This document shows positions 27,519-36,229 of a stretch of 36,592 nt of DNA, piece by piece. This DNA comes from Candidatus Hydrogenedens terephthalaticus JGI OTU-1 (lineage in GTDB: Bacteria; Hydrogenedentota; Hydrogenedentia; Hydrogenedentales; Hydrogenedentaceae). The notes under the pieces were generated by a model. The model did no database searches, was not told the DNA's origin, and saw only the letters and a program-made list of their open reading frames with translations. The DNA lies in assembly GCA_000493945.1 (NCBI GenBank), contig AWNW01000003.1, positions 61,774 to 98,365 on the forward strand, written 5' to 3'. How positions within the stretch are numbered: position 1 is the first letter of the stretch; each line of letters begins with the position of its first letter. The translations under genes were made by a program, and so were the position numbers.

Positions 27519-27761
27519 ATGACAGATACCGATGCTTTGGTTAGCAAGATTAAGGAAGTTATCGCCAACCGTTTAAGTCGTTCTATAGACGAGGTCACGG
27601 ATGAGGCGCGTTTCATAGAAGATTTAGGGGCAGATTCACTGGATCTAACGGAATTATTAATGACTCTTGAAGAGGAATTTAATATCCAGTTAGATGATGA
27701 TGCCAATCAAATTATTACTGTGGGTGACGCCATTAAATATGTGTTATCCCGAGTAAAATAA
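27519..27761 (+). CDS. acpP: Acyl carrier protein
   Basis: An 80-residue acidic protein with EDLGADSLDLTELLMTLEEE, where Ser40 of DSL takes the 4'-phosphopantetheine arm. It carries growing acyl chains in fatty acid synthesis. Start choice: an upstream TTG at 27501 is open, but the ATG at 27519 has a near-perfect AAAGGAGGTG Shine-Dalgarno. The gene has a strong promoter and a strong terminator of its own. The RNase III gene follows. In many bacteria acpP lies in a fab cluster with rnc nearby, but here the fabD, fabG and fabF genes are absent from the window. Confidence 0.96.
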   Translation: MTDTDALVSKIKEVIANRLSRSIDEVTDEARFIEDLGADSLDLTELLMTLEEEFNIQLDDDANQIITVGDAIKYVLSRVK

Positions 27762-27780
27762 ATAAAAAAGAATATTTATA

Positions 27781-27817
27781 ATCCCTGTAAATAAATTTTA
27801 TTTACAGGGATTTTTTT
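27781..27817 (+). terminator. Rho-independent terminator of acpP
   Basis: A 15-bp perfect stem, ATCCCTGTAAATAAA with its complement, followed by seven T. It lies about 20 bp past the acpP stop and before rnc, so some uncoupling of the two genes is expected. Confidence 0.9.
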
Positions 27818-27899
27818 ACATAGACTTTAAATTGGATATTAGGAAATTAATTTGTTAAAATATAACAACTTTGTATTATCTTTGAAATGAATTAATCTT

Positions 27900-28628
27900 A
27901 TGGAGATAAATATAGAGGGTAAGTGGGAAAATTTATTTTTATCATGGGCGAGAAGTTTAAGATTTAAGCCCAAAAATATTAATTTATTTAAGATGGCAAT
28001 GACACATACTTCATTATATAGTGAAAAAACAAAAACACATCACTGTATGTTTGAGTCTTTGGAGTTTTTAGGTGATGCGGTTTTAGGATTGGCTATTGCT
28101 GAGTATATTTATAATACGAATCCGGGACTATCTCCGGGAGAATCCACATTAATGCGTTCTTCTGTCGTTAGGTCGCAATCCCTGAGTCAAGTAGCAAGAA
28201 ATATAAATTTACCCGATATTATTCTTATGAGTAAAGGTGAGGAGAATGCCGGTGGTAGAAATAAAGATTCCATTCTTGAAGATGCTATGGAAGCATTCAT
28301 CGGTGCTTTTTATTTGGACAAAGGATGGATAACAACGAAAAAGTTTATCTACAAAATTTTTGAAAAATACCTGGAACAAGTTTCCCATTTACCTGTCCGT
28401 AAAGATTCCAAATCTGAATTACAGGAATGGTGTCAAAAAAATCAGATGCCCTTACCGGAGTATCGTCTGATAGAAGAAAAAGGTCCTGACCACCAGAAAA
28501 AATTTCGGATGGGAATTTTTATAGAAGATAAATTTATTTCAGCAGGGGAGGGTAAAACCAAAAAGAGTGCATCACAGATTGCTGCTCAAAAGGCATTATC
28601 CCTCCTACAAAAAGTACCGCGATTATGA
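27900..28628 (+). CDS. rnc: Ribonuclease III
   Basis: A complete 242-residue RNase III. The catalytic domain has the signature ESLEFLGDAVLGL (52-64; Glu52, Glu55 and Asp59) and ILEDAMEAFIGAFYLDKG, with Asp128 and Glu131 as further metal ligands. A double-stranded RNA-binding domain follows (~168-238), ending with TKKSASQIAAQKALSLL. The enzyme cuts rRNA precursors and other duplex RNA. The start is the ATG at 27900; the Shine-Dalgarno is poor. A weak promoter-like TTGGAT/TAAAAT pair (27832-27861, spacer 18) lies between the acpP terminator and this gene. The acpP-rnc neighbourhood is a conserved bacterial arrangement. Confidence 0.95.
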   Translation: MEINIEGKWENLFLSWARSLRFKPKNINLFKMAMTHTSLYSEKTKTHHCMFESLEFLGDAVLGLAIAEYIYNTNPGLSPGESTLMRSSVVRSQSLSQVARNINLPDIILMSKGEENAGGRNKDSILEDAMEAFIGAFYLDKGWITTKKFIYKIFEKYLEQVSHLPVRKDSKSELQEWCQKNQMPLPEYRLIEEKGPDHQKKFRMGIFIEDKFISAGEGKTKKSASQIAAQKALSLLQKVPRL

Positions 28629-28712
28629 GATAATACCAAAGTTTGTGAACAAGGAAAATAAAGGTTTATACGGTTAAAAGATAAAATTAATTAAACGAAA
28701 GGAGTAAATGTT

Positions 28713-30767
28713 ATGATGGGATTAGGTTATTTAAAAATTGCAGGAGCAGCGTCAGTTCTTGCTTTGTTGGTCGTTGCCTATATGATTCAGTATGTGCTGT
28801 CAAAATCACAAGGCAATGAAAAAATGACGCGAATTTCCAAAGCGGTTCAGGAAGGGGCTCTCGCTTTCCTGTTACGCGAATATCGCTATGTAATGTCCAC
28901 AGTCCTTATCATCGCAGTATTAATAGCTATTGTGGGCGCAAGGCGTCCCGATTTGCCATTAGGCTGGAAAACCTCTGTTGCCTTTATAATAGGTGCAGTA
29001 GCCAGTGCTATGGCAGGTTTTTTGGGAATGTTTATTGCCACCCGTTCTAATGCAAGGACTACGGAAGCGGCTCGTTCGGGTGGAGTGAAAGCAGCTATTG
29101 ATGTTGCCGTTAGTGGTGGTTCGGTTATGGGATTAGGTGTCGTTGGTATTGCAACCCTGCTTTTAGTTGTAGTTTATAAAATATTTAATGGAGAGGCACA
29201 AATTGTTAATGGATATGCAATGGGTGCTTCATTGGTTGCCTTGTTTGCAAGGTCGGGTGGTGGTATTTATACCAAAGGTGCAGATATGGGTGCTGACCTT
29301 GTAGGTAAAGTAGAAGCAGGTATCCCAGAAGATGACCCACGCAATCCCGCTGTTATTGCAGATAATGTAGGTGATAATGTAGGCGATGTTGCCGGTTTAG
29401 GTGCGGACTTATTAGAATCGTATGTAGAATCCATTATTGCAAGTTTAGCAGTAGCAGGCATGATTACAGCAACAACAGCCAGTGGTTCTATGTATGTTAC
29501 TTCATTCCCATTTCTTACCGCTGCCGTTGGTATTATCGCATCAATTATAGGTGTTTTTTATGTTAAGTTTTTTGCTAAAAATGACCCGCAAAGTGCTTTG
29601 ATGTGGGGAACTTATGTAAGTGCTGGACTTACAATTGTAGGTGTAATTTTATTAGGCTACCTGATGGGTTCCAATTTTACATTAGAAGGAACTACTTATA
29701 GCTGGTGGGGACCCCCGACAGCCTGTATTCTTGGTATCGTATCAGGGATTATTGTTGGTTTTACAAGTGAATATTTCACATCGGGTAAATATAGACCTGT
29801 TCAGAGATTGGCTGAAGAAGCCCAATCTGGTCCTGCTGTTGCCGTAGTTGGTGGTACTTCTATAGGTATGATAAGTACTGCTATTCCGACAGTTGTTCTT
29901 GCAATTGCAGTCATTCTTGCTTATAAGGTTGGTGGTATGTATGGTGTAGCACTTGCATCGTTAGGTATGCTTGCAACCACAGGAATGGTTTTATCCGTGG
30001 ATGCTTATGGACCCATCGCCGACAATGCCGGTGGTATTGCCGAAATGTCCGGTCTTGACCCCAGTGTCCGTAAAATCACGGATAATTTAGATGCCGTAGG
30101 AAATACTACCGCCGCTATCGGAAAAGGTTTTGCTATTGGTAGTGCCGCATTTGCAGCGATTGGTTTATTAAGTGCTTTTATGCTATCTGCGAAGTTAGAC
30201 CCTGCAAAAGTATCATTAATTGACCCAAAAATCCTTGCGGGATGCTTAATTGGAGGTATGATACCTTTCGTTTTTTGTTCATTATTATTCGGAGCCGTCA
30301 GCAAAAATGCTTATGCGATCATTGCTGAAGTAAGACGGCAATTTAAAGAGATCCCAGGACTTAGAGAAGGAAAAGAAGATGTTATGCCCGATAGCAAAAA
30401 GTGTGTGGATATTGCTACCCAATCTGCTATTAAAGGTATGATGGTGCCCGGAATATTAGCCATTATAATTCCTGTAATTATAGGCTTCGGTTTAGGGGCT
30501 CCTGCACTTGCGGGACTTCTTGTTGGCGCAATTACAACAGGTGTAATGTTAGGTATTCAGATGGCAAATAGTGGTGGTGCTATGGATAATGCCAAGAAAT
30601 ATATCGAAGAAGGTCATTTCGGTGGAAAAGGTTCTGAAGCACATAAAGCAGCGGTTGTCGGTGATACTGTCGGTGACCCATTAAAAGACACAGCCGGACC
30701 TTCTATCAATATTTTGATTAAGTTAATGTGTGTAATTGCTTTAGTATTAGCACCATTATTTATATAA
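28713..30767 (+). CDS. hppA: Membrane-bound ion-pumping pyrophosphatase (K+-dependent type)
   Basis: A 684-residue integral membrane protein of about 16 hydrophobic helices. The pyrophosphate site motifs are present: GGGIYTKGADMGADLVGKVE (182-201), DDPRNPAVIADNVGDNVGDV, and near the end GDTVGDPLKDTAGPSINI. The enzyme couples pyrophosphate hydrolysis to H+ or Na+ export. The segment GNTTAAIGKGFAIGS (463-477) has Ala after GNTT, as in K+-dependent members; K+-independent ones have Lys there. In helix 6 the sequence DLLESYVES carries Glu at both 235 and 239 (see findings). AAAGGAG lies eight bases before the ATG, and a second ATG follows directly. A terminator follows 17 bp after the stop. Confidence 0.95.
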   Translation: MMGLGYLKIAGAASVLALLVVAYMIQYVLSKSQGNEKMTRISKAVQEGALAFLLREYRYVMSTVLIIAVLIAIVGARRPDLPLGWKTSVAFIIGAVASAMAGFLGMFIATRSNARTTEAARSGGVKAAIDVAVSGGSVMGLGVVGIATLLLVVVYKIFNGEAQIVNGYAMGASLVALFARSGGGIYTKGADMGADLVGKVEAGIPEDDPRNPAVIADNVGDNVGDVAGLGADLLESYVESIIASLAVAGMITATTASGSMYVTSFPFLTAAVGIIASIIGVFYVKFFAKNDPQSALMWGTYVSAGLTIVGVILLGYLMGSNFTLEGTTYSWWGPPTACILGIVSGIIVGFTSEYFTSGKYRPVQRLAEEAQSGPAVAVVGGTSIGMISTAIPTVVLAIAVILAYKVGGMYGVALASLGMLATTGMVLSVDAYGPIADNAGGIAEMSGLDPSVRKITDNLDAVGNTTAAIGKGFAIGSAAFAAIGLLSAFMLSAKLDPAKVSLIDPKILAGCLIGGMIPFVFCSLLFGAVSKNAYAIIAEVRRQFKEIPGLREGKEDVMPDSKKCVDIATQSAIKGMMVPGILAIIIPVIIGFGLGAPALAGLLVGAITTGVMLGIQMANSGGAMDNAKKYIEEGHFGGKGSEAHKAAVVGDTVGDPLKDTAGPSINILIKLMCVIALVLAPLFI

Positions 30768-30783
30768 TTTAAGAAATTTATAC

Positions 30784-30824
30784 AAATAAGGCACAGAAAA
30801 ATTTTTCCTGTGCCTTATTTTTTT
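30784..30824 (+). terminator. Rho-independent terminator of hppA
   Basis: A 13-bp perfect stem, AAATAAGGCACAG with its complement, and an 11-base loop, followed by a T run. It lies 17 bp after the pyrophosphatase stop. Confidence 0.9.
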
Positions 30825-31011
30825 ACTTGATAATCTATAGGACATAGGTAACAGATTTATACTTTCTTCTCAATCGTAAAGGCACGGTATGCAGTGCTCT
30901 TATTGGACTGAAAGAGCAAGAAAATTGTATTTGAAGCCTTTTTCATTGGGTTCTTTCCTCTTTGTAAACTTTGAGAAAAGTCTCGGCTCTTTTTGTTGTA
31001 ATAAGAATCAA

Positions 31012-31139
31012 TCACAGAGGACACAAAGGAAATTTTACACAAAGGACACAGAGAATGTGATATAAAAAATATGTAAGGGCGAAACATGTTTCGCTCATAC
31101 ATTGTGAACTCTGTGCAAAATCTCTGTGCTCTTTGTGGT
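31012..31139. repeat. Long imperfect inverted repeat of CACAGAGGACAC-type words
   Basis: The left half (31012-31059) and the reverse complement of the right half (31100-31139) share the pattern CACA(A/G)AG, CACA, ATTTT, CACA(A/G)A. The palindrome at 31073-31100 sits between them. It could fold into a cruciform or a long RNA hairpin if transcribed. Confidence 0.55.
31073..31100. repeat. Palindromic repeat, GTAAGGGCGAAACA type
   Basis: Arms GTAAGGGCGAAACA and TGTTTCGCTCATAC pair at 12 of 14 positions with no loop. The outer GTA/TAC and the GGGC core resemble the perfect palindrome at 17479-17504, while the inner bases differ. Confidence 0.65.
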
Positions 31140-31233
31140 AAAAACAATTAAACACTAAAAAATCCCAGAGGCGAGGATGATTCATCTACATTGTTTGAAA
31201 ACCACAATGCATGATGAATTTTTTGTTTGTTTC

Positions 31234-31260
31234 TTTGTGTCTATTCGTGGAATTCATAGT
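31234..31260. repeat. Intergenic repeat motif TTTGTGTNTNTTCGTGNAATTC, copy 2
   Basis: Agrees with 17652-17673 at 19 of the first 22 bases and lies about 130 bases from a palindromic element. Confidence 0.5.
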
Positions 31261-31433
31261 TATAATTTTTTAATAGATTTAAATCCAATCTACAAAGAGG
31301 AATAGTAATGTATATCAAGTTGTGAGATATCTTCTTTTATTCTTCATTCCTATTTTGGGTGTTCTTATTAGTTTATAAACCGTGTGTTACTTATTTAATA
31401 TAGTTATTCAAATAAACTATTCAAAGTCTCTCA

Positions 31434-32312
31434 TTATGACACAAAAGGAGATGTAGATATAATTCCTTGTATACAGGGACGAGGATTATTCTCTACAAAT
31501 AAATCGAATCGTTTAGCATCGTTTTGAGTATTCTTTATACAAAGTTTGCAAGAAGAATTTAATGGGATAGGTCCTTTGAATACATGATAAAAGTATACAG
31601 TATTCGGGCTATCTATATTTAAATAATGTAAGCATTTTCCAATAGACCACATACCATGAATAATAGGTTTTGGAAGACCTGTTATGCGAGCAAATATCGA
31701 AGAAAGATGTATTAAATTATAATCTCCCGAAACACGAGCATAAGAAAAAGCATCTTTTCTTGATACATGCCATAAGTGTTCTTCATCATATTTGTCATAC
31801 GATTCAAAAAAGAATTGTTTCTTTCCATTTCCTTCCTCATCTCTATACTTTTTTGAAAATTTAAGATAAGTGCTCTGACACTCCCATAGTGTTTTAGAAT
31901 TTGAATTTATTAAGATTTTTACAGTTATTTCAAATCCTTTTTTAACCAATCGAGTTGAATCTATATGACAATAGGCTTCCATCGGTTCGTTTTTAAAAAT
32001 AGGTTTATGCAATGTCATATTATTGCTTACATGCAAAAAACCCAAAGGATTAATAAGTATAGAAGGATGGGCAAATAATTGTATTTGCATAGGCATTGTC
32101 AAAATAAAAGGATACGATATAGGTAAAAAATCAGAAGAGGGTAAATCAAATAATCTTAAATATTTCTCAAATCTTTTTATAGAAATATTTAATTGATTTG
32201 CATAAATACGAATGGGAGGAGGAGATAATAGATTTTTCAAATCTGACTTTTTTCTCATCAATGAGAACATCTTTATTGTTGGATTAAAATTATACAAATT
32301 AATAGTTTCCAT
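31434..32312 (-). CDS. MaoC-like (hot-dog fold) hydratase/dehydratase domain protein
   Basis: A 292-residue protein that appears to be a double hot-dog. The C-terminal half has YARVSGDYNLIHLSSIFARI (191-210) followed by TGLPKPIIHGM (211-221). This is the hydratase-2/MaoC signature, with Asp197 and His202 as the likely catalytic pair. The N-terminal half (~60-155) is a degenerate hot-dog, as in two-domain (R)-specific enoyl-CoA hydratases. These enzymes hydrate or dehydrate acyl thioesters. It may work on acyl-CoA or acyl-ACP, but no fatty-acid genes adjoin it. AAGGAC lies about ten bases before the ATG, and a promoter sits upstream. It is a single-gene unit flanked by the repeat island and the secretin gene. 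Confidence 0.78.
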   Translation of the reverse strand: METINLYNFNPTIKMFSLMRKKSDLKNLLSPPPIRIYANQLNISIKRFEKYLRLFDLPSSDFLPISYPFILTMPMQIQLFAHPSILINPLGFLHVSNNMTLHKPIFKNEPMEAYCHIDSTRLVKKGFEITVKILINSNSKTLWECQSTYLKFSKKYRDEEGNGKKQFFFESYDKYDEEHLWHVSRKDAFSYARVSGDYNLIHLSSIFARITGLPKPIIHGMWSIGKCLHYLNIDSPNTVYFYHVFKGPIPLNSSCKLCIKNTQNDAKRFDLFVENNPRPCIQGIISTSPFVS

Positions 32313-32361
32313 TGAATACCAAGTCCTTATATATTTAATTATTAATCTATAAAAACAATAA

Positions 32362-32391
32362 ATTATATAATATATGTGTAATATTTTTCAA
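32362..32391 (-). promoter_or_regulatory. sigma70-type promoter of the MaoC-like gene
   Basis: On the minus strand, TTGAAA, an 18-base spacer and a perfect TATAAT, with about 50 bases to the ATG at 32312. The surroundings are very AT-rich, so chance matches are possible. Confidence 0.5.
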
Positions 32392-32487
32392 TTTTAAATT
32401 GTTAAATTAAAACAAGAAATTGAAATAAATTTTGCTAAAAGAATAAGAATGTGTTTTTATAATTTTACACGGGGGTATTAGTATAAG

Positions 32488-35244
32488 TTATTGGTCTTTT
32501 TTAACTCTTTTCCATTTATAGGGGGGAGTAGCAATGTCTTTGGGATGAAGAATATCATGTCCCATGTATTTTCCAAGGTCGGCATCCATAGGAGCCTGTT
32601 TGGCATCGTCATAGGCTTTTTTCTGTTCATCCGTGAGTTCCGGTAATTCTTGTTCTAATACGGAGCAAGTAAGGAAGATTAATAACTCGTTGATTTGTGC
32701 TTTCCGTTGATTAGACCTGAAAACAACATTCAGCACGGGAATATCACCCAATATCGGCATTTTTTGGGCTGTTACGCTATCGTTGCGTTTTCTTAAACCA
32801 CCTACAAAGATAGTTTGACCACTATTGATATGAAGTGTGCTGGTAACCTGTCTCATATCTTCAATAGGAACGCCGTTAAATTCACCAACTACAGTACTTT
32901 CTTTCCCTTTTATATCAATGATAACATGATTATCATGAGTAACTCGCGGAGTTACTTCAAGAACGGTACCTATTTGTTTAAATCTTGTATTTGTTAAAGC
33001 ACCCCCTTGGCTTGTTTGAGAAAGGTCTATATAGGGAATTTCTTGGGAGATTGTTATTGTAGCAGGTTTATTTTCAATAGTTGCCACTACAGGATTAGAA
33101 ATAAGATGTCCATTCCGATTTTGAATCTGGGCTTTAACAACACCCTTCCAATCAATTTCGCGGGTAAGAATGTTAAATGTAAGACTACCTAAAGTATCAC
33201 CTGTTTTAGATACTCCACCTAAGTCAAGTTGTTGAATATTTCCAACTTTCCTACCTTCAGGTCCATACATTACAAAATCTCTCCAACTCTGATTGCGAAC
33301 AGATTTTAATAACCAGTCAATACCTGTTTGAGATTCATCCCCTAATGTAGCATCAACAACCATCGTATCAATGAGAACCTGTTTAACAGGAATATCAAGG
33401 GTTTTTACAATTTCTTTAACCTGTTCAACTACAACCGGAATATCGGTTACGATAATATTTCTCGCACGAGCATCTGCAGACACATTTCCCGTTTTGGGTG
33501 TAAGAATTTTTTGAATAGATTTTGCCAGGTCTTCGGGGTCTGCATAGTTTAATTTGATTGTTGTTGTAACCGTTGGGATAATGGGTTTGGCTATATCCAA
33601 TTCTTTTGCCATTTGAGCCAATCCCTGGATACTTTCTTCGGGTCCGGAGACTATTACAACATTTGTAGTGTCATTTGCACTAAGGGTAATGTATTCACGA
33701 CCTTTAGTACCCTTTGTAATTTCTTCAAGAACTTTTCTTACTTCAGTTGCTTTTGCATTTTCCAGACGGACAACAATAGTGCTTCTATCACTGGACAATG
33801 CTTCTTCGTATGGAACGATTCTATAAATGTTTTCTTCTTGAATTATTCCAAGTCCATTCATTCGTAATGCAGCTTCAATGGCTCTTCTAAGAGTTACCTG
33901 CTTCAAACTCATGGTAACATTGCCTTTAAGGTCAGCTCCCGCAATTACATTTATACCTGCTTTATAGGCTAATAAAGGAACGACCTTGGCTAAAGGCATC
34001 TGTTCACATTCAAAATCAGTAATTGTATCTAAACCTTTAGGAGAGGGTTTTATCTTTACTTCTGCTGGGATTTCCTGTTTCGGTTTTTCACTGTTGATAC
34101 TCAGAGAAATTTCTTCTGCATTAGGGGGGTATATTTGTAAATATGGCCTGGTAATACCTATATTTTGACCCCATACAGAACCATAGTCCCAACCGACTGA
34201 CTGGAAAGTATCGGAAGAGAGCATTTGATTTGTGGATAGCCCGGAACCTCCCCCGGATTGTAATTGTTGCGTTGCATTAATATCCCAGAATGAATTCTGG
34301 ACTTTTGAGGGTTCCCCATCGCCTACTAATCCACCTACCTTTGTTATGCCGTAAACGATTCCACCTGCAAAACATTTTGCAACATTCCCAGTATTATTAC
34401 CGATAAGCCCACCTACGGAGTCTAATCCGATTACCCAACAGGTGGAGAAGCAGTCTGATACATTGGCGGGATAGGTATTATTATTGAATCCGATTAGTCC
34501 CCCTATTCGGCTTCCTTGTCCTAATATACTTCCCGTAGAACAACATCTGATAATGTTTGTATTTGCAGTACCGGCTAATCCTCCAAGGGTATTACCACCT
34601 TCAATATAAATATCTTTTACAAAACAATTCTGAATAGTTCCTTCACTGCCATAGCCAATAATACCTCCCACAAGGGAATCGCCTTTTACTTTTGAATTGA
34701 TTATTTTTACATTTTCTATTAAGTGTCTTTCCTCGTAACCGGGTTGACTTGTATTGCCAATTCTCATAAAATTCCCGGCAACACAACCTATATTTGAAGA
34801 GCCCGTGATTTCTGCGTCAACAATTACTAAGTTTTTTACTTTACCCACATTGAAACTACTTACATTTCCGGAAACAACAACAATATGAGTTGCGAGATAA
34901 GAAAATATTCCAATAGCATTATTTGTAGGGCGATTGATATAAAGCCCGGTAATCTTATATCCCTGTCCATCTAAAGTACCTGAGAAAGGTTTTGAAAAAG
35001 AGCATAGAGGTATAAAGCCTGCTCCACTGTTCCAGGTTCGTGTTGCACTCGCATCAATATCTTGTGTGAGGACATAATTTCCATTCGCAGGGTATGAAAT
35101 ATCATCAGTACCAATTAGTTGTAGTTGTTCAATCGTGCTTATTGCAATAGTCTGTGAATAGGAAAAAGTTGTCACAAAAGAGCAAAAGATAATAAACATC
35201 GTAAATTTTATAAACATTTTTTTAATCATGCTTCTTCTAATCAT
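32488..35244 (-). CDS. Secretin (GspD/PilQ superfamily) with N-terminal GLUG-repeat region
   Basis: A 918-residue exported protein. The signal peptide is MIKKMFIKFTMFIIFCSFVT (from residue 6), with cleavage near SYSQ. Residues ~35-365 are a beta-helix-like region with GLUG-type repeats: VGGIIGYG, LGGLAGT, IGGLIGFNN, VGGLIGNN, VGGLVGDG. A STN-type domain follows (~408-478), then two N-domains of secretin type, and the secretin core from ~650. The signature GQTIFVGGL with MPILGDIPVLNVVF (~815-845) is clear. Secretins form outer-membrane rings for type II secretion, type IV pili or filamentous phage. No other pilus or secretion gene lies nearby. GGAG lies eight bases before the ATG. The GLUG region in front of a secretin is unusual. 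Confidence 0.88.
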   Translation of the reverse strand: MIRRSMIKKMFIKFTMFIIFCSFVTTFSYSQTIAISTIEQLQLIGTDDISYPANGNYVLTQDIDASATRTWNSGAGFIPLCSFSKPFSGTLDGQGYKITGLYINRPTNNAIGIFSYLATHIVVVSGNVSSFNVGKVKNLVIVDAEITGSSNIGCVAGNFMRIGNTSQPGYEERHLIENVKIINSKVKGDSLVGGIIGYGSEGTIQNCFVKDIYIEGGNTLGGLAGTANTNIIRCCSTGSILGQGSRIGGLIGFNNNTYPANVSDCFSTCWVIGLDSVGGLIGNNTGNVAKCFAGGIVYGITKVGGLVGDGEPSKVQNSFWDINATQQLQSGGGSGLSTNQMLSSDTFQSVGWDYGSVWGQNIGITRPYLQIYPPNAEEISLSINSEKPKQEIPAEVKIKPSPKGLDTITDFECEQMPLAKVVPLLAYKAGINVIAGADLKGNVTMSLKQVTLRRAIEAALRMNGLGIIQEENIYRIVPYEEALSSDRSTIVVRLENAKATEVRKVLEEITKGTKGREYITLSANDTTNVVIVSGPEESIQGLAQMAKELDIAKPIIPTVTTTIKLNYADPEDLAKSIQKILTPKTGNVSADARARNIIVTDIPVVVEQVKEIVKTLDIPVKQVLIDTMVVDATLGDESQTGIDWLLKSVRNQSWRDFVMYGPEGRKVGNIQQLDLGGVSKTGDTLGSLTFNILTREIDWKGVVKAQIQNRNGHLISNPVVATIENKPATITISQEIPYIDLSQTSQGGALTNTRFKQIGTVLEVTPRVTHDNHVIIDIKGKESTVVGEFNGVPIEDMRQVTSTLHINSGQTIFVGGLRKRNDSVTAQKMPILGDIPVLNVVFRSNQRKAQINELLIFLTCSVLEQELPELTDEQKKAYDDAKQAPMDADLGKYMGHDILHPKDIATPPYKWKRVKKDQ

Positions 35245-35315
35245 AAATTTTTCTCCAATAACTTTGTATTTTTTATGATTTAAATTATATCAGTAGAACT
35301 TTAATAAAAAAAATA

Positions 35316-35347
35316 AAAAAGGGCGAATTAAATATTTCGCCCTTTTT
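35316..35347 (-). terminator. Rho-independent terminator of the rplM-rpsI operon
   Basis: A 12-bp perfect stem, AAAAAGGGCGAA with its complement, and an 8-base loop, 26 bp past the rpsI stop. On the minus strand it is followed by a T-rich tract. Confidence 0.88.
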
Positions 35348-35372
35348 GAAAAAATAAAAAACAGTTGAGATA

Positions 35373-35774
35373 TTAACGTTTTGAGAATTGGAAGCGTTTT
35401 CTGGCACCCGGTTTTCCGTATTTTTTCCGTTCTACTTCTCTTGGGTCACGGGTTAATAAGCCATAATTTCTTAGTGTTGTCCGTAAATTTTCGTTTGCCT
35501 CTAATAGAGCACGAGCAATACCATGTCGTAATGCTCCAGCCTGACCTGCTAATCCACCACCATCACAGAGAGCTCGAACATCATACATCCCTTCCGTACC
35601 GGTAACTACAAGGGCTCGTTTTGCAATACGAACTAAAACTTCTCGTGCTAGATATTCTTCTATTGGTTTTCCATTTACAATAAATTTTCCGCTACCGGGT
35701 TTAATACGAACACGGGCAACTGCTCGTTTTCTTCTACCTGTCGCTACGATTTCTTTTGTATTTGGGTCTATCAC
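35373..35774 (-). CDS. rpsI: 30S ribosomal protein S9
   Basis: A 133-residue S9 with the family hallmarks GRRKRAVARVRI, PIEEYL, GGGLAGQAGALRHGIARALL and the C-terminal tail RKRFQFSKR, which reaches the P-site tRNA in the 30S subunit. Translation starts at a GTG, with AGGAGG 11 bases upstream. It follows rplM by 20 bp, the standard rplM-rpsI pair, and has its own terminator. Confidence 0.98.
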   Translation of the reverse strand: MIDPNTKEIVATGRRKRAVARVRIKPGSGKFIVNGKPIEEYLAREVLVRIAKRALVVTGTEGMYDVRALCDGGGLAGQAGALRHGIARALLEANENLRTTLRNYGLLTRDPREVERKKYGKPGARKRFQFSKR

Positions 35775-35794
35775 GGTTTTGTTATCCTCCTGTC

Positions 35795-36229
35795 TTAATC
35801 TTTAATTTCCCAGATTTCCGGGTTTTGTGCATGATGTTTATGTTCACTACCAGCGTAAACTTTTAAGTGCTTGACAATTTTCCTTCCTAAACGATTATGG
35901 GGCAGCATTCCCCAAACAGCCAATTCCATAGCACGCGTCGGATGTTTTGCTACTATTTGCTCGTAGGTAAATTCTCTTAATCCACCTTTATAACCTGAGT
36001 GTCTGTAGTATTTCTTTTGCTCTGTTTTGTTTCCGGTGAGAATTGCCTTTTCTGCATTTATAATTATTACATGGTCACCACAATCCATAAAGGGGGTAAA
36101 AATGGGCTTATGCTTTCCACGCAATATTTTTGCAGCCTCTGCGGCTACTCTACCTAATACTTTACCTTCAGCATCAATTAGATACCATTTCTTTTCAATT
36201 TCATTTATTTTCGGTATAAAAGTTTTCAC
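35795..36229 (-). CDS. rplM: 50S ribosomal protein L13
   Basis: A 144-residue L13 with KTFIPKINEIEKKWYLIDAE, GKVLGRVAAEAAKILRGKHK, MDCGDHVIIINAEK and MLPHNRLGRKIVKHLKVYAG. Start choice: the frame is open to 36337, but the GTG at 36229 has GAGGAG seven bases upstream and gives the typical L13 N-terminus and length. The upstream extension is not L13-like. It is an early-assembly 23S rRNA-binding protein and the first gene of the rplM-rpsI operon. Confidence 0.98.
   Translation of the reverse strand: MKTFIPKINEIEKKWYLIDAEGKVLGRVAAEAAKILRGKHKPIFTPFMDCGDHVIIINAEKAILTGNKTEQKKYYRHSGYKGGLREFTYEQIVAKHPTRAMELAVWGMLPHNRLGRKIVKHLKVYAGSEHKHHAQNPEIWEIKD

Larger units (their letters stand above)
30825..31433. 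other. Intergenic island with inverted repeats
   Basis: About 600 bp without a convincing gene. It holds a long imperfect inverted repeat built of CACAGAGG/ACACAAAGG-like words around a central palindrome, and a second copy of the TTTGTGT-TTCGTG motif (31234-31260). A 96-codon frame on the minus strand (30857-31147) is only a translation of these words. Nothing else is visible between 31261 and 31433. Confidence 0.6.

Noticed and set aside
30857..31147. 96-codon minus-strand frame in the repeat island
   Set aside because: Its codons are the CACAGAGGACAC-type repeat words and the palindrome read through. It has no Shine-Dalgarno and a low-complexity composition.
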